From Flavobacterium cauense R2A-7 (GTDB lineage: Bacteria; Bacteroidota; Bacteroidia; Flavobacteriales; Flavobacteriaceae): 64,000 nt of DNA. Below, piece after piece: positions 17,953 to 26,335 of the stretch; the first letter of the stretch is position 1; each line of letters opens with the position of its first letter. The translations under genes were made by a program, and so were the position numbers. The notes beneath the pieces are model-generated. The model had not been told where the DNA came from. It saw nothing but the letters and a program-made list of their open reading frames with translations, and ran no database searches. The stretch spans positions 186,001-250,000 of the forward strand of contig NZ_AVBI01000014.1 of NCBI RefSeq assembly GCF_000498475.1, written 5' to 3'.

Positions 17953-18480
17953 ATGAGTACGAATAAAGTTATACATGCTATATATACTGATGATGATATC
18001 TTAATGGATGCTGTAAAAGCATCGAGAGCGGCTCATCATCACATTGAAGAAGTTTACACACCTTTCCCGGTTCACGGTTTAGATAAAGCTATGGGATTGG
18101 CTCCAACAAGAATTGCTATCGCTTCATTCCTTTATGGAGTTGTAGGTTTAACAGTGGCGGCTAATTTATTGAATTACATCATGATTGTGGATTGGCCACA
18201 GGATATCGGAGGAAAACCAAGTTTTGCTTTCTATCAGAACTTACCGGCTTTTGTTCCTGTTTTGTTCGAGTTGACCGTATTTTTTGCTGCCCACTTAATG
18301 GTTATTACTTTCTATTTGAGAAGTAGATTGTGGCCATTCAAGCAAGCGGAAAATCCAGATGTGAGAACTACAGACGACCACTTCTTAATGGAAGTAGCAG
18401 TAAATGGAAATGAGGAAGACATGATTTCTTTCTTTAAAAATACCGGTGCTGTAGAAGTTAAAGTAATTGATAAGCATTAA
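17953..18480 (+). CDS. actD: Alternative complex III subunit ActD (DUF3341)
   Basis: 175 residues. A cytoplasmic N-terminal region with HHIEEVYTPFPVHGLD is followed by two transmembrane helices (about 56-78 and 95-120), the DUF3341 arrangement of ActD. No redox cofactor motif is present; the subunit is structural within ACIII. It is tightly packed, six bases after actC and eight before actE. Confidence 0.93.
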   Translation: MSTNKVIHAIYTDDDILMDAVKASRAAHHHIEEVYTPFPVHGLDKAMGLAPTRIAIASFLYGVVGLTVAANLLNYIMIVDWPQDIGGKPSFAFYQNLPAFVPVLFELTVFFAAHLMVITFYLRSRLWPFKQAENPDVRTTDDHFLMEVAVNGNEEDMISFFKNTGAVEVKVIDKH

Positions 18481-18488
18481 TAGAAGAT

Positions 18489-19040
18489 ATGAAAGCCTTA
18501 TATAAAATAGTAGCATTGGTTGGTGTGTCGATTGTCGCGACGTCTTGTTTCGATAAATCGAAACCTAACTATCAGTTCTTCCCTAACATGTACGAATCGG
18601 TAGCCTATGAAACCTATTCTGAGTCTTCTGCTTTTAACAGTGGAAAAGAAGGGCAATTACCAGCAAAGGGAAGTATAAAAAGAGGATTTGAACCTTATGC
18701 ATATGAAAATACGCCTGCAGGTTACATGCAAGCTAAAGCAGAATTAAAATCTCCTTTGGATTCCTTATCTGTTAACGAAGAAAAGGGAGCCGAATTGTTT
18801 AACATTTATTGTGCTATCTGTCATGGCGAAAAAGGTGACGGGCAGGGTAATTTAGTTAAAAGAGAAAAATTCTTAGGGGTTCCTAATTATGCCGACAGAG
18901 AAATTACTGAAGGAAGTATTTTTCATGTAATTACTTATGGATTAAACTCTATGGGTTCTCACGCTAACCAATTATCTCAGCAAGAGCGTTGGTTGGTTAC
19001 GGCTCATGTGTTGAAATTAAAAGGTGAATTAAGTAAGTAA
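18489..19040 (+). CDS. actE: Alternative complex III monoheme cytochrome c lipoprotein ActE
   Basis: 183 residues. A lipoprotein signal peptide with lipobox VATSC (Cys20) tethers it on the periplasmic side. The single heme site CAICH is near residue 108, with a candidate Met ligand in LNSMGSH and the C-terminal helix QQERWLVTAHVLKLKG. It is the monoheme subunit that is thought to pass electrons out of ACIII towards the oxidase. Between actD and actF in the operon. Confidence 0.93.
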   Translation: MKALYKIVALVGVSIVATSCFDKSKPNYQFFPNMYESVAYETYSESSAFNSGKEGQLPAKGSIKRGFEPYAYENTPAGYMQAKAELKSPLDSLSVNEEKGAELFNIYCAICHGEKGDGQGNLVKREKFLGVPNYADREITEGSIFHVITYGLNSMGSHANQLSQQERWLVTAHVLKLKGELSK

Positions 19041-19061
19041 AAATCATTTGAAAGTTTAAAT

Positions 19062-20585
19062 ATGTACACATTTTCAAACAAATTAAAAACTTTTGCATTC
19101 GTTCTTATGGCTCTTGGGCTTCTAGGAATTGCATATGGTTTTTTAACTGCACCAAAGACTACTGCAGACGTAGAAAAAATATTAGCCGAAAGTCATCATG
19201 ACGGACATCATACCGCTGCACCTGCACACGCAGAAGCAGTTAAAGCTATCGAAGAGGTAAAAGATGCGGCTGTTCACGGAGAAAAAGTTAGCGATTCTGC
19301 AGTGGCGACTTTAGCAGCAACTGTTGAAGCTCATGCCGATTCTACTGCAACCCACGCGGACACTACACATGCCGCTGTTGCTCATGCTAATAAAGCACCT
19401 CACAATGATGCACACAAAGCAGAAGCGCATCATGGAGCTGAAGCGGATGCTCATAAAGAACACGAAGCACATTTGGAGCATGTATTACACCAATTGCAAA
19501 ACAAACCATGGGCTGCTTTGTATGTTGCTTGTATTTTCTTCCTTTTGATTTCTGTTGGAGTTTTAGCATTTTATGCTATCCAATGGGCTGCACAAGCAGG
19601 ATGGTCTCCGGTATTGTTCCGTGTTATGGAAGGTATCACCGCATACTTATTACCAGGTTCTATCATCTTTTTGATTTTATTGGTTTTGTCGGGTATGCAC
19701 ATGAACCATTTGTTTGCTTGGATGGCAGAAGGTGTAACGGATCCTAAAAGCGAACATTACGATGCAATTATTGCCGGAAAATCAGGTTTCCTTAACGTAC
19801 CTTTCTTCTTAGGCAGAGCCATCGTTTTCTTATTGGGATGGAATTTATACCGTCACTTCTCAAGAAAAAATTCATTAGCACAAGACAATGCTACAGATGA
19901 TTCTTTCTACAAAAAGAATTTCAAAATGGCAGCTGGTTTCCTAGCGTTCTTTATCGTGACGGAATCAATATCTTCTTGGGATTGGATTATGTCTGTTGAT
20001 CCTCACTGGTACAGTACATTATTCGGATGGTATGTTTTTGCCAGCTTCTTTGTAAGTGGTATTACAACTATAGCTTTTGTAACGTTATACTTGAAATCTA
20101 AAGGGTATTTAGAATTCGTGAATACAAGTCACATCCACGATTTGGCTAAATTCATGTTCGGTATCTCTGTTTTCTGGACGTATTTATGGTTCTCTCAATT
20201 CATGTTGATGTGGTACTCTAATATCCCAGAAGAGGTAACCTATTTCGTAACAAGAATTGAACATTTCAAATTACCGTTCTTCGGTATGGTGGTAATGAAC
20301 TTCGTGTTGCCAATCCTTATCTTAATCAACACCGATTTCAAACGTTTAACATGGGTTATCGTTATGGCTGGAATCATTATCTTAACAGGTCACTATATTG
20401 ATTTCTTCAATATGATTATGCCTGCAACAGTTGGAGATCAATGGTTCATTGGGGTATCAGAAATCAGTTCATTGTTATTCTTCTTCGGATTATTCATTTT
20501 TGTAGTGTTTACCGCTTTAACGAAATCACCGTTATTGGCAAAACGCAACCCATTAATCGAAGAAAGTAAACATTTCCATTATTAA
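19062..20585 (+). CDS. actF: Alternative complex III membrane subunit ActF, with His/Ala-rich insert
   Basis: 507 residues, homologue of ActC with about ten transmembrane helices. The first helix (about 8-28) is followed by an unusual low-complexity segment (about 40-150) dominated by His, Ala, Asp and Glu, with pairs such as HHDGHH and HKEHEAH, before the helical core resumes (NKPWAALYVACIFFLLIS). The core includes conserved AGFLAFFIVTESISSWDWIM and HFKLPFFGMVV. The insert is periplasmic or cytoplasmic depending on topology and could bind metal; this is inference. Last act gene; coxB follows after 19 bases. Confidence 0.93.
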   Translation: MYTFSNKLKTFAFVLMALGLLGIAYGFLTAPKTTADVEKILAESHHDGHHTAAPAHAEAVKAIEEVKDAAVHGEKVSDSAVATLAATVEAHADSTATHADTTHAAVAHANKAPHNDAHKAEAHHGAEADAHKEHEAHLEHVLHQLQNKPWAALYVACIFFLLISVGVLAFYAIQWAAQAGWSPVLFRVMEGITAYLLPGSIIFLILLVLSGMHMNHLFAWMAEGVTDPKSEHYDAIIAGKSGFLNVPFFLGRAIVFLLGWNLYRHFSRKNSLAQDNATDDSFYKKNFKMAAGFLAFFIVTESISSWDWIMSVDPHWYSTLFGWYVFASFFVSGITTIAFVTLYLKSKGYLEFVNTSHIHDLAKFMFGISVFWTYLWFSQFMLMWYSNIPEEVTYFVTRIEHFKLPFFGMVVMNFVLPILILINTDFKRLTWVIVMAGIIILTGHYIDFFNMIMPATVGDQWFIGVSEISSLLFFFGLFIFVVFTALTKSPLLAKRNPLIEESKHFHY

Positions 20586-20604
20586 TATTTAAAGTAATAA
20601 ACAA

Positions 20605-21771
20605 ATGACAAGTTTATTGGTACTTATAGTTGTAGTTTTATTAGGAATTGCGGTTTGGCAATTGACTAAGATATTCGATTTAACGCAGATTGGGGCAAAG
20701 AAAGAAAATTCTGAAATCGCCAACGATAATGATAATAATGTGAACGGATACCTAATGTTTGGCTTCTTAGTCTTCATTTATCTGACCACTATTTTCTGTG
20801 TTGTGAAATTCGGGGATTTACCTCTTATGAGCAATTCTGCTTCGGAACACGGTGCAGATTACGATAATTTGATGTGGATTTCAATGATTTTGATTTTCAT
20901 AGTGCAGACTATCACTCAGGGTTTACTTCACTTTTTTGCATTCAAATACCGTGGAAAAGATGGTAACAAAGCTTTGTACTTTGCGGATAACGATAAGTTA
21001 GAGTTTATCTGGACTATTATCCCTGTAATTGTTCTAGCAGGTCTAATCCTTTACGGATTGTACGCTTGGACAAACATTATGTTTGTTGATGAAGAGGAAG
21101 ATGTGATGTATGTTGAATTATATGCAAAACAATTTAGCTGGGAAGCAAGATATGCCGGTCAAGACAACTCACTTGGAAAAGCCAATGTTCGTTATATTGA
21201 AGGTGTTAATACGTTAGGTGTTGATTTGTCTGATCCGAACGCTCAGGATGACAAACAGGTGTCGGAATTGCACTTGCCGGTTGGAAAGAAAATTGTTTTC
21301 AAAATGCGTTCTCAGGATGTATTGCACTCAGCTTATATGCCACACTTCAGAGCACAAATGAACTGTGTTCCTGGTATGGTAACGCAATTTGCTTTCAAAC
21401 CTACCATGACTACAGATGAGATGCGTAATTCTCCTGACATGGTTGAAAAAGTGGCCAGAATCAACAAAATCAGAGCTAAGAAAAGTGCTGAATTAGTTGC
21501 TAAAGGACAAGCTGCATTAGATTCCTACACTTTTGATTATTTATTATTATGTAATAAAATCTGTGGGGCATCACACTATAATATGCAAATGAAAATTGTG
21601 GTGGAAAGCGAAGCCGATTTCAAAAAATGGTTAAGCGAAAAGCCAGCACTAGGCAAAGTGATTAAAGATGCAAAAGCTGCAGAAGCTCCTGCAACTGAAG
21701 CTGCAGTTCCTGCAGTGAAAGCAGAAGCTGTAAAAGTAGATTCTACTAAAGCTTTAGCTCAAGTTAAATAA
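20605..21771 (+). CDS. coxB: Cytochrome c oxidase subunit II (CuA)
   Basis: 388 residues, longer than the usual 250-300. An extra N-terminal helix (about 1-20) precedes the two standard helices (about 50-72, and 90-115 extended). The CuA domain holds the first ligand His in VLHSAYMPHFRAQ and the cluster CNKICGASHYNM (Cys-x3-Cys-x3-His-x2-Met). The usual Glu between the two Cys is Lys, which ligates through its backbone carbonyl in other oxidases, so function need not be lost. An insertion of about 45 residues separates the two halves (near residue 265-310), and an Ala/Lys/Val-rich tail ends the protein. It accepts electrons from ACIII or cytochrome c. Confidence 0.95.
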   Translation: MTSLLVLIVVVLLGIAVWQLTKIFDLTQIGAKKENSEIANDNDNNVNGYLMFGFLVFIYLTTIFCVVKFGDLPLMSNSASEHGADYDNLMWISMILIFIVQTITQGLLHFFAFKYRGKDGNKALYFADNDKLEFIWTIIPVIVLAGLILYGLYAWTNIMFVDEEEDVMYVELYAKQFSWEARYAGQDNSLGKANVRYIEGVNTLGVDLSDPNAQDDKQVSELHLPVGKKIVFKMRSQDVLHSAYMPHFRAQMNCVPGMVTQFAFKPTMTTDEMRNSPDMVEKVARINKIRAKKSAELVAKGQAALDSYTFDYLLLCNKICGASHYNMQMKIVVESEADFKKWLSEKPALGKVIKDAKAAEAPATEAAVPAVKAEAVKVDSTKALAQVK

Positions 21772-21806
21772 TTATTGTTTTTTAATACTATTCAAATTAA
21801 AAAAAT

Positions 21807-23609
21807 ATGTCAGCAGTAGGACACGATTTAAGTCACGATCACGGTCACGATCACGAACACCACCATAAAGATACTTTCATTACTAAGTACATCTTTAGTA
21901 TTGATCATAAAATGATTGCAAAGCAATACCTAATTACAGGTTTGTTAATGGGAATAATAGGTGTTGGTATGTCCCTTTTATTCCGTATGCAAATAGCTTG
22001 GCCCGAAGAATCTTTTGGAGTTTTTAAATTTTTCTTAGGTGAAAAAATGGCTCCGGGCGGAGTGATGAAGAATGATGCTTATCTTGCTTTGGTTACTATT
22101 CACGGTACCATCATGGTATTTTTTGTATTAACAGCAGGTTTAAGTGGAACCTTCAGTAATTTATTAATCCCGTTGCAAATTGGGGCACGAGATATGGCAT
22201 CCGGTTTCATGAACATGATTTCGTATTGGATGTTCTTCATCTCTACCGTAATTATGTTGTGTTCTTTATTTGTTGAATCAGGCCCAGCATCTGCCGGATG
22301 GACAATCTATCCCCCGTTGAGTGCCTTACCACAAGCAATTCCCGGTTCAGGTACAGGAATGACGTTATGGTTGGTTTCTATGGCAATTTTTATTGCTTCT
22401 TCCTTAATGGGATCATTAAATTATATCGTAACGGTTATCAATTTGAGAACTAAAGGAATGTCAATGACAAGATTACCATTAACAATCTGGACATTTTTTG
22501 TAACGGCAATTATCGGCGTAGTTTCTTTTCCGGTTTTGTTATCAGCAGCATTATTGTTAATTTTCGACAGAAGCTTCGGTACTTCGTTTTTCTTATCGGA
22601 TATCTTTATTTCTGGTGAAGTGTTACATTACCAAGGGGGTTCGCCAGTACTGTTTGAACACTTATTCTGGTTCTTAGGACACCCTGAAGTTTATATCGTT
22701 ATTTTACCTGCAATGGGTATCGTTTCTGAAATTTTAGCAACGAATTCAAGAAAACCAATTTTTGGATATCGTGCGATGATTGCTTCTGTTTTAGCGATTG
22801 CATTCTTGTCGACTATCGTTTGGGGTCACCACATGTTCATCTCCGGTATGAATCCATTCTTAGGATCGGTATTTACATTTACTACTCTATTGATCGCGAT
22901 TCCTTCAGCGGTTAAAGCATTTAACTGGATTACAACTTTATGGAAAGGTAATTTGCAGTTAAACCCTGGTATGTTGTTTTCAATTGGTATGGTTTCAACA
23001 TTCATCACTGGTGGTTTAACAGGTATTATTTTAGGTGATAGTACTTTGGATATTAATGTTCACGATACTTATTTTGTTATTGCACACTTCCATTTAGTTA
23101 TGGGGATTTCTGCACTTTACGGATTCTTCGCGGGTGTTTACCATTGGTTCCCTAAAATGTTCGGTAGAATGTTAAATAAAAACTTAGGATATATTCACTT
23201 CTGGGTTACAGCAGTTTGTGCTTACGGAGTTTTCTTCCCAATGCACTTCATCGGTATGGCTGGTCTTCCTAGACGTTACTATACTAACACTGCATTCCCT
23301 TTATTTGATGATTTAGCCGATGTTAACGTCTTGATAACCGTTTTCGCTTTAGTGGGTGCAGCATTCCAATTGGTGTTTATCTGGAACTTCTTCTATAGTA
23401 TTTTCTACGGTAAGAAGGCTACACAAAATCCATGGAGATCGACTACATTAGAATGGACAACACCTGTTGAACATATTCACGGGAACTGGCCAGGTGAAAT
23501 TCCTCACGTACACAGATGGGCTTACGATTACAGCAAGCCTGGTCATGATGAGGATTTCGTTCCACAAACTGTTCCTTATAAAGAGGGTGAAGAACAACTT
23601 CATCATTAA
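21807..23609 (+). CDS. coxA: Cytochrome c oxidase subunit I (heme-copper catalytic subunit)
   Basis: 600 residues with about twelve transmembrane helices. The low-spin heme ligand His is in HGTIMVFFVLTAGLSGTF, and the CuB His and cross-linked Tyr in HPEVYIVILPAMG. The His pair in WGHHMF and the heme ligands in HDTYFVIAHFHLVMG complete the site. Type A family by the HPEVY motif. The N-terminus is strongly His-rich (HDLSHDHGHDHEHHH, residues 6-20), and the C-terminus ends EEQLHH. Last gene of the act-cox operon; a terminator follows. Subunits III and IV are encoded separately at 45919-47894. Confidence 0.97.
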   Translation: MSAVGHDLSHDHGHDHEHHHKDTFITKYIFSIDHKMIAKQYLITGLLMGIIGVGMSLLFRMQIAWPEESFGVFKFFLGEKMAPGGVMKNDAYLALVTIHGTIMVFFVLTAGLSGTFSNLLIPLQIGARDMASGFMNMISYWMFFISTVIMLCSLFVESGPASAGWTIYPPLSALPQAIPGSGTGMTLWLVSMAIFIASSLMGSLNYIVTVINLRTKGMSMTRLPLTIWTFFVTAIIGVVSFPVLLSAALLLIFDRSFGTSFFLSDIFISGEVLHYQGGSPVLFEHLFWFLGHPEVYIVILPAMGIVSEILATNSRKPIFGYRAMIASVLAIAFLSTIVWGHHMFISGMNPFLGSVFTFTTLLIAIPSAVKAFNWITTLWKGNLQLNPGMLFSIGMVSTFITGGLTGIILGDSTLDINVHDTYFVIAHFHLVMGISALYGFFAGVYHWFPKMFGRMLNKNLGYIHFWVTAVCAYGVFFPMHFIGMAGLPRRYYTNTAFPLFDDLADVNVLITVFALVGAAFQLVFIWNFFYSIFYGKKATQNPWRSTTLEWTTPVEHIHGNWPGEIPHVHRWAYDYSKPGHDEDFVPQTVPYKEGEEQLHH

Positions 23610-23625
23610 GATTATAAAATCACAT

Positions 23626-23657
23626 AAAAAGCCTTTCCATTTGGAGAGGCTTTTTTT
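23626..23657 (+). terminator. Intrinsic terminator after coxA
   Basis: The stem 23626-23638/23643-23655 (one G-U pair) is followed by a T run. Confidence 0.9.
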
Positions 23658-23674
23658 AATACTTGTTACAGCTT

Positions 23675-24193
23675 ATGTCTGAAATGATAATTCCAGAGAT
23701 TCTAATTGAAACAAAGCTATGTGTCTTTGATAGCTGTGGCTTAGTACTTCAGAATCCTTTATTGGGAAAAGAAAGCGCCGAGTATGATGCTTGTAGATTT
23801 CAACTCAATGGTTTAAAGATTGTATTTCGTTCGGCCAAAACAACACCAACGAAAATAGGGCAGTTCGTAACGCTATGGAAAAGAAAACAGGCCGGCCCCA
23901 TTCAGCCTTATGAGGTTTCAGATGATTTTGATTTGGTTGTTATTAATGCTAAAACGGATACTCATTTCGGACAATTTGTCTTTCCGAAAGCTGTTCTAGC
24001 GCAACGCGGAATTATTACTTCGGAGGGAAAAGAAGGCAAGCGCGGGTTTCGGGTTTATCCGCCTTGGGATACTACAATAAACAAGCAGGCGCAGACTTCT
24101 CAAAAATGGCAGTTAGACTATTTTCTGATTATCCCATTTGATGGCTCGGTAGATCTTAGTCGTACAAGGTTCTTATACGGTATAACTCAATAA
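23675..24193 (+). CDS. MepB-family protein
   Basis: 172 residues from ATG 23675 (MSEMIIPEILI); an earlier in-frame start at 23663 sits beside the coxA terminator, and a later ATG is at 23684. The sequence fits the MepB family: GRxSAKTTPTKIGQFVTLWKR-type centre, then FDLVVI, then FGQFVFPKAVLAQRGIITS and GKRGFRVYPPW. MepB was named from the Staphylococcus aureus mepRAB multidrug locus but has no established activity; soluble cytoplasmic protein. There is no MATE pump here, so the drug link does not carry over. It has its own terminator. Confidence 0.8.
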   Translation: MSEMIIPEILIETKLCVFDSCGLVLQNPLLGKESAEYDACRFQLNGLKIVFRSAKTTPTKIGQFVTLWKRKQAGPIQPYEVSDDFDLVVINAKTDTHFGQFVFPKAVLAQRGIITSEGKEGKRGFRVYPPWDTTINKQAQTSQKWQLDYFLIIPFDGSVDLSRTRFLYGITQ

Positions 24194-24194
24194 A

Positions 24195-24224
24195 AAACCC
24201 GCAATACTTCATTGCGGGTTTTTC
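24195..24224 (+). terminator. Intrinsic terminator between mepB-like gene and permease
   Basis: The 11-bp stem 24195-24205/24211-24221 (loop ACTTC) is followed by T. A-rich sequence on the other side lets it also end the convergent permease transcript. Confidence 0.88.
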
Positions 24225-24241
24225 AGTTCATATAATTGGGT

Positions 24242-25651
24242 TTATTGCTCTTTTCCTTTGGTTATATAGTAGACCGGAATGCCAGCCAACATAATCAATA
24301 CCCCCCAGCCACAAGTTGAGAATTTCGTAATCAATAGCGAAATGCTGATGGCTGAAGCTACGACAATATAAAACAACGGCAGCAAAGGATAACCGATCGC
24401 TTTGTAAGGACGTTCCGCATCCGGTTGTTTTTTACGTAAGATGAAGATGCCGTAAATGGTCAGTATATAAAAGATCAAAACGATAATTACCACGAAATCC
24501 AACAAGTCACCGTATTTTCCGGTCAAACATAAGGCCGAAGCCCAAATACATTGTGCCCATAGTGCCCAAGCCGGAACACTGAATTCGTTCAGATGCGCCG
24601 CTTTTTTGAAGAATAAGCCGTCTTTAGCCATCGTATAATATACACGTGCTCCTGCCATAATCAGTCCGTTGTTGCAGGCAAAAGTCGAAATCATAATCAT
24701 GATGGCAATAATGAGTGTTCCGATATTACCGAAAATGTAGTTGGCAGCAACCACCGCCACACGATCCGATTTTGCTGTGGCAATCTCTTCCAGTGGAATT
24801 ACAGCTACATACATTACATTAGCCAATACGTAAATAAAGGTCACGATAAATGTTCCTAAAAACAAGCTAAGTCCCACATTGCGTTGCGGGTTTTTAATTT
24901 CCCCGGCAATAAAAGTCACACCGTTCCAGGCATCACTCGAAAATAAGGAACCCACCATCGCTGCAGAAATTCCGGTAATCAATGCCGTTCCCGAAATGGG
25001 AAGCCAATCTCCGGTTGCTGCATTAAAAGATTTTGTTGCCCAAACATCGGTCCAGTTTGCATTCCAGATTTCTGCTTTTGCTCCCATGGTAAGTCCGAAA
25101 ATAATCAAGCCTATCAAAGAAGCGATTTTTATAATCGTTAGAACCGTTTGCAGCATTTTGCCGTTTTTGACGCCACGACTATTAATGTAGGTTAAAAGGA
25201 TGATGGTGAAAATGGATACCAATTGTGCAGCATTCAGTTTAAAGGAACCGATTTCGTACAGCACGTTTTCATCGCTCACAAAGGGAACCAGATACGCGGC
25301 AAACTTAGAAAAAGCCACACCAACGGCAGCAATAGTTCCGGTCTGAATCACGCCGAAAAAACTCCAGCCGTATAAGAAAGCAATTAATTTGTTGTAAGCT
25401 TCTTTCAGATATACGTATTGTCCGCCCGCTTTAGGAAACATCGCACTCAATTCGCCATAGCTTACTGCGGCAATAACCGTAATCAATCCGGAGAACAACC
25501 AGATTAGCAACAGCCAGGCGGTAGAGCCCACTTGTCGGGCAATATCGGCACTTACAATAAAGATTCCGGAGCCAATCATCGAACCGACCACAAGCATGGT
25601 TCCGTCCAACAATCCCAATTCCCGTTTTAAATTCTGGTTTTCGTCTTGCAT
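24242..25651 (-). CDS. APC-family amino-acid permease
   Basis: 469 residues from ATG 25651 (MQDENQNLKRELGLLDG). The longer in-frame start at 25690 adds a stretch untypical of the family. About twelve transmembrane helices. The first carries GTMLVVGSMIGSGIFIVSADI, which includes the unwound GSG(I/V) substrate-binding motif of APC transporters. Later conserved stretches are SYGELSAMFPKAGGQYVYL and AFIYGW-type FLYGWSFF. The length, and the absence of the long C-terminal domain of CAT transporters, place it with the L-type/serine-threonine exchanger (YkbA/SteT) group; the substrate is uncertain. Single gene, convergent with the MepB-like gene. Confidence 0.9.
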   Translation of the reverse strand: MQDENQNLKRELGLLDGTMLVVGSMIGSGIFIVSADIARQVGSTAWLLLIWLFSGLITVIAAVSYGELSAMFPKAGGQYVYLKEAYNKLIAFLYGWSFFGVIQTGTIAAVGVAFSKFAAYLVPFVSDENVLYEIGSFKLNAAQLVSIFTIILLTYINSRGVKNGKMLQTVLTIIKIASLIGLIIFGLTMGAKAEIWNANWTDVWATKSFNAATGDWLPISGTALITGISAAMVGSLFSSDAWNGVTFIAGEIKNPQRNVGLSLFLGTFIVTFIYVLANVMYVAVIPLEEIATAKSDRVAVVAANYIFGNIGTLIIAIMIMISTFACNNGLIMAGARVYYTMAKDGLFFKKAAHLNEFSVPAWALWAQCIWASALCLTGKYGDLLDFVVIIVLIFYILTIYGIFILRKKQPDAERPYKAIGYPLLPLFYIVVASAISISLLITKFSTCGWGVLIMLAGIPVYYITKGKEQ

Positions 25652-25714
25652 AAAATTTGTGTTAAATATCGCTAAAGATATAAAAAACATAATTTTTTAA
25701 TGCTACTTTTTTTG

Positions 25715-25722
25715 TAACTTTG
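25715..25722 (+). promoter_or_regulatory. Probable promoter -7 element of the YjdI/acetyltransferase pair
   Basis: TAACTTTG fits TAnnTTTG, 22 bases before ATG 25745. An A/T-rich block lies upstream. Confidence 0.5.
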
Positions 25723-25744
25723 ATAAAGCTAAATTCTTACGATT

Positions 25745-25972
25745 ATGGAAAATACAAAAGAATATACCAACGGTGAAATCACGATAGTTTGGAAACAGCA
25801 TTTGTGTGAACATTCCGGAAATTGCGTTCGGGGCTTGCCGGAAGTTTTTCGTGCCAAAGTACAACCGTGGATTAATGTTCGCGGCGCCAGTTCCGAGGAA
25901 ATGATCGAACAGGTAAAGAAATGCCCGTCCGGAGCTTTATCGTTTTACTATAACAAAGACAAAAATGCGTGA
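25745..25972 (+). CDS. Small 4Fe-4S mono-cluster protein (YjdI-like)
   Basis: 75 residues matching the divergent mono-cluster ferredoxin family (Fer4_19, YjdI). Three cysteines are arranged as LCEHSGNCVRGLPEVF and, near the end, KKCPSGALSFY; WINVRGAS lies between. The family presumably binds one iron-sulfur cluster; function is unknown. The stop codon region overlaps the next gene by 8 bases, and in many bacteria this same pair (YjdI then YjdJ) is conserved, so the two proteins probably act together. Confidence 0.85.
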   Translation: MENTKEYTNGEITIVWKQHLCEHSGNCVRGLPEVFRAKVQPWINVRGASSEEMIEQVKKCPSGALSFYYNKDKNA

Positions 25973-26270
25973 TTTACACGATGCGCTGTTTCGGGTGAAT
26001 CCTGATAAGCGACGGTTTGAACTGGAATTGGAAAATCATATCGCCTTTGCTGAATTCATAACGAATAACGACAACATCGTTTTTGTAACCCATACCGAAG
26101 TACCTTCGGATTTGGAAGGAAAAGGGGTGGGTTCTCATTTGATTTCCCTTGCGCTTACCTGGATAAAGGAAAATGGATATACATTGGCACCGCTTTGCCC
26201 TTTCACTGCCGCCTATGTCAAAAGACATCCGGAATGGAAGGAAATTCTTGCGCTGGGATATCACGTTTGA
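25965..26270 (+). CDS. YjdJ-like GNAT acetyltransferase
   Basis: 101 residues, a minimal GNAT fold. The acetyl-CoA loop is GKGVGSHL (family pattern Q/R-x-x-G-x-G/A), preceded by the beta strand NIVFVTHTEVPSDLEGK. The end APLCPFTAAYVKRHPEW is the hallmark of the short YjdJ/PF14542 subfamily. Substrate unknown. Its start overlaps the YjdI-like gene by 8 bases. Confidence 0.87.
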   Translation: MRDLHDALFRVNPDKRRFELELENHIAFAEFITNNDNIVFVTHTEVPSDLEGKGVGSHLISLALTWIKENGYTLAPLCPFTAAYVKRHPEWKEILALGYHV

Positions 26271-26323
26271 TTTTCGGTTTTAGAATCTGCCGTCTGAACA
26301 CTGTAATCTGATTACTTTCTTTC

Positions 26324-26331
26324 TATCTTTG
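26324..26331 (+). promoter_or_regulatory. Candidate promoter for ruvB, close to its ATG
   Basis: TATCTTTG (TAnnTTTG) ends four bases before ATG 26336. Transcription from it would start at or next to the ATG, giving a leaderless or near-leaderless mRNA. No TTG is seen at -33. Confidence 0.4.
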
Positions 26332-26335
26332 TCCC

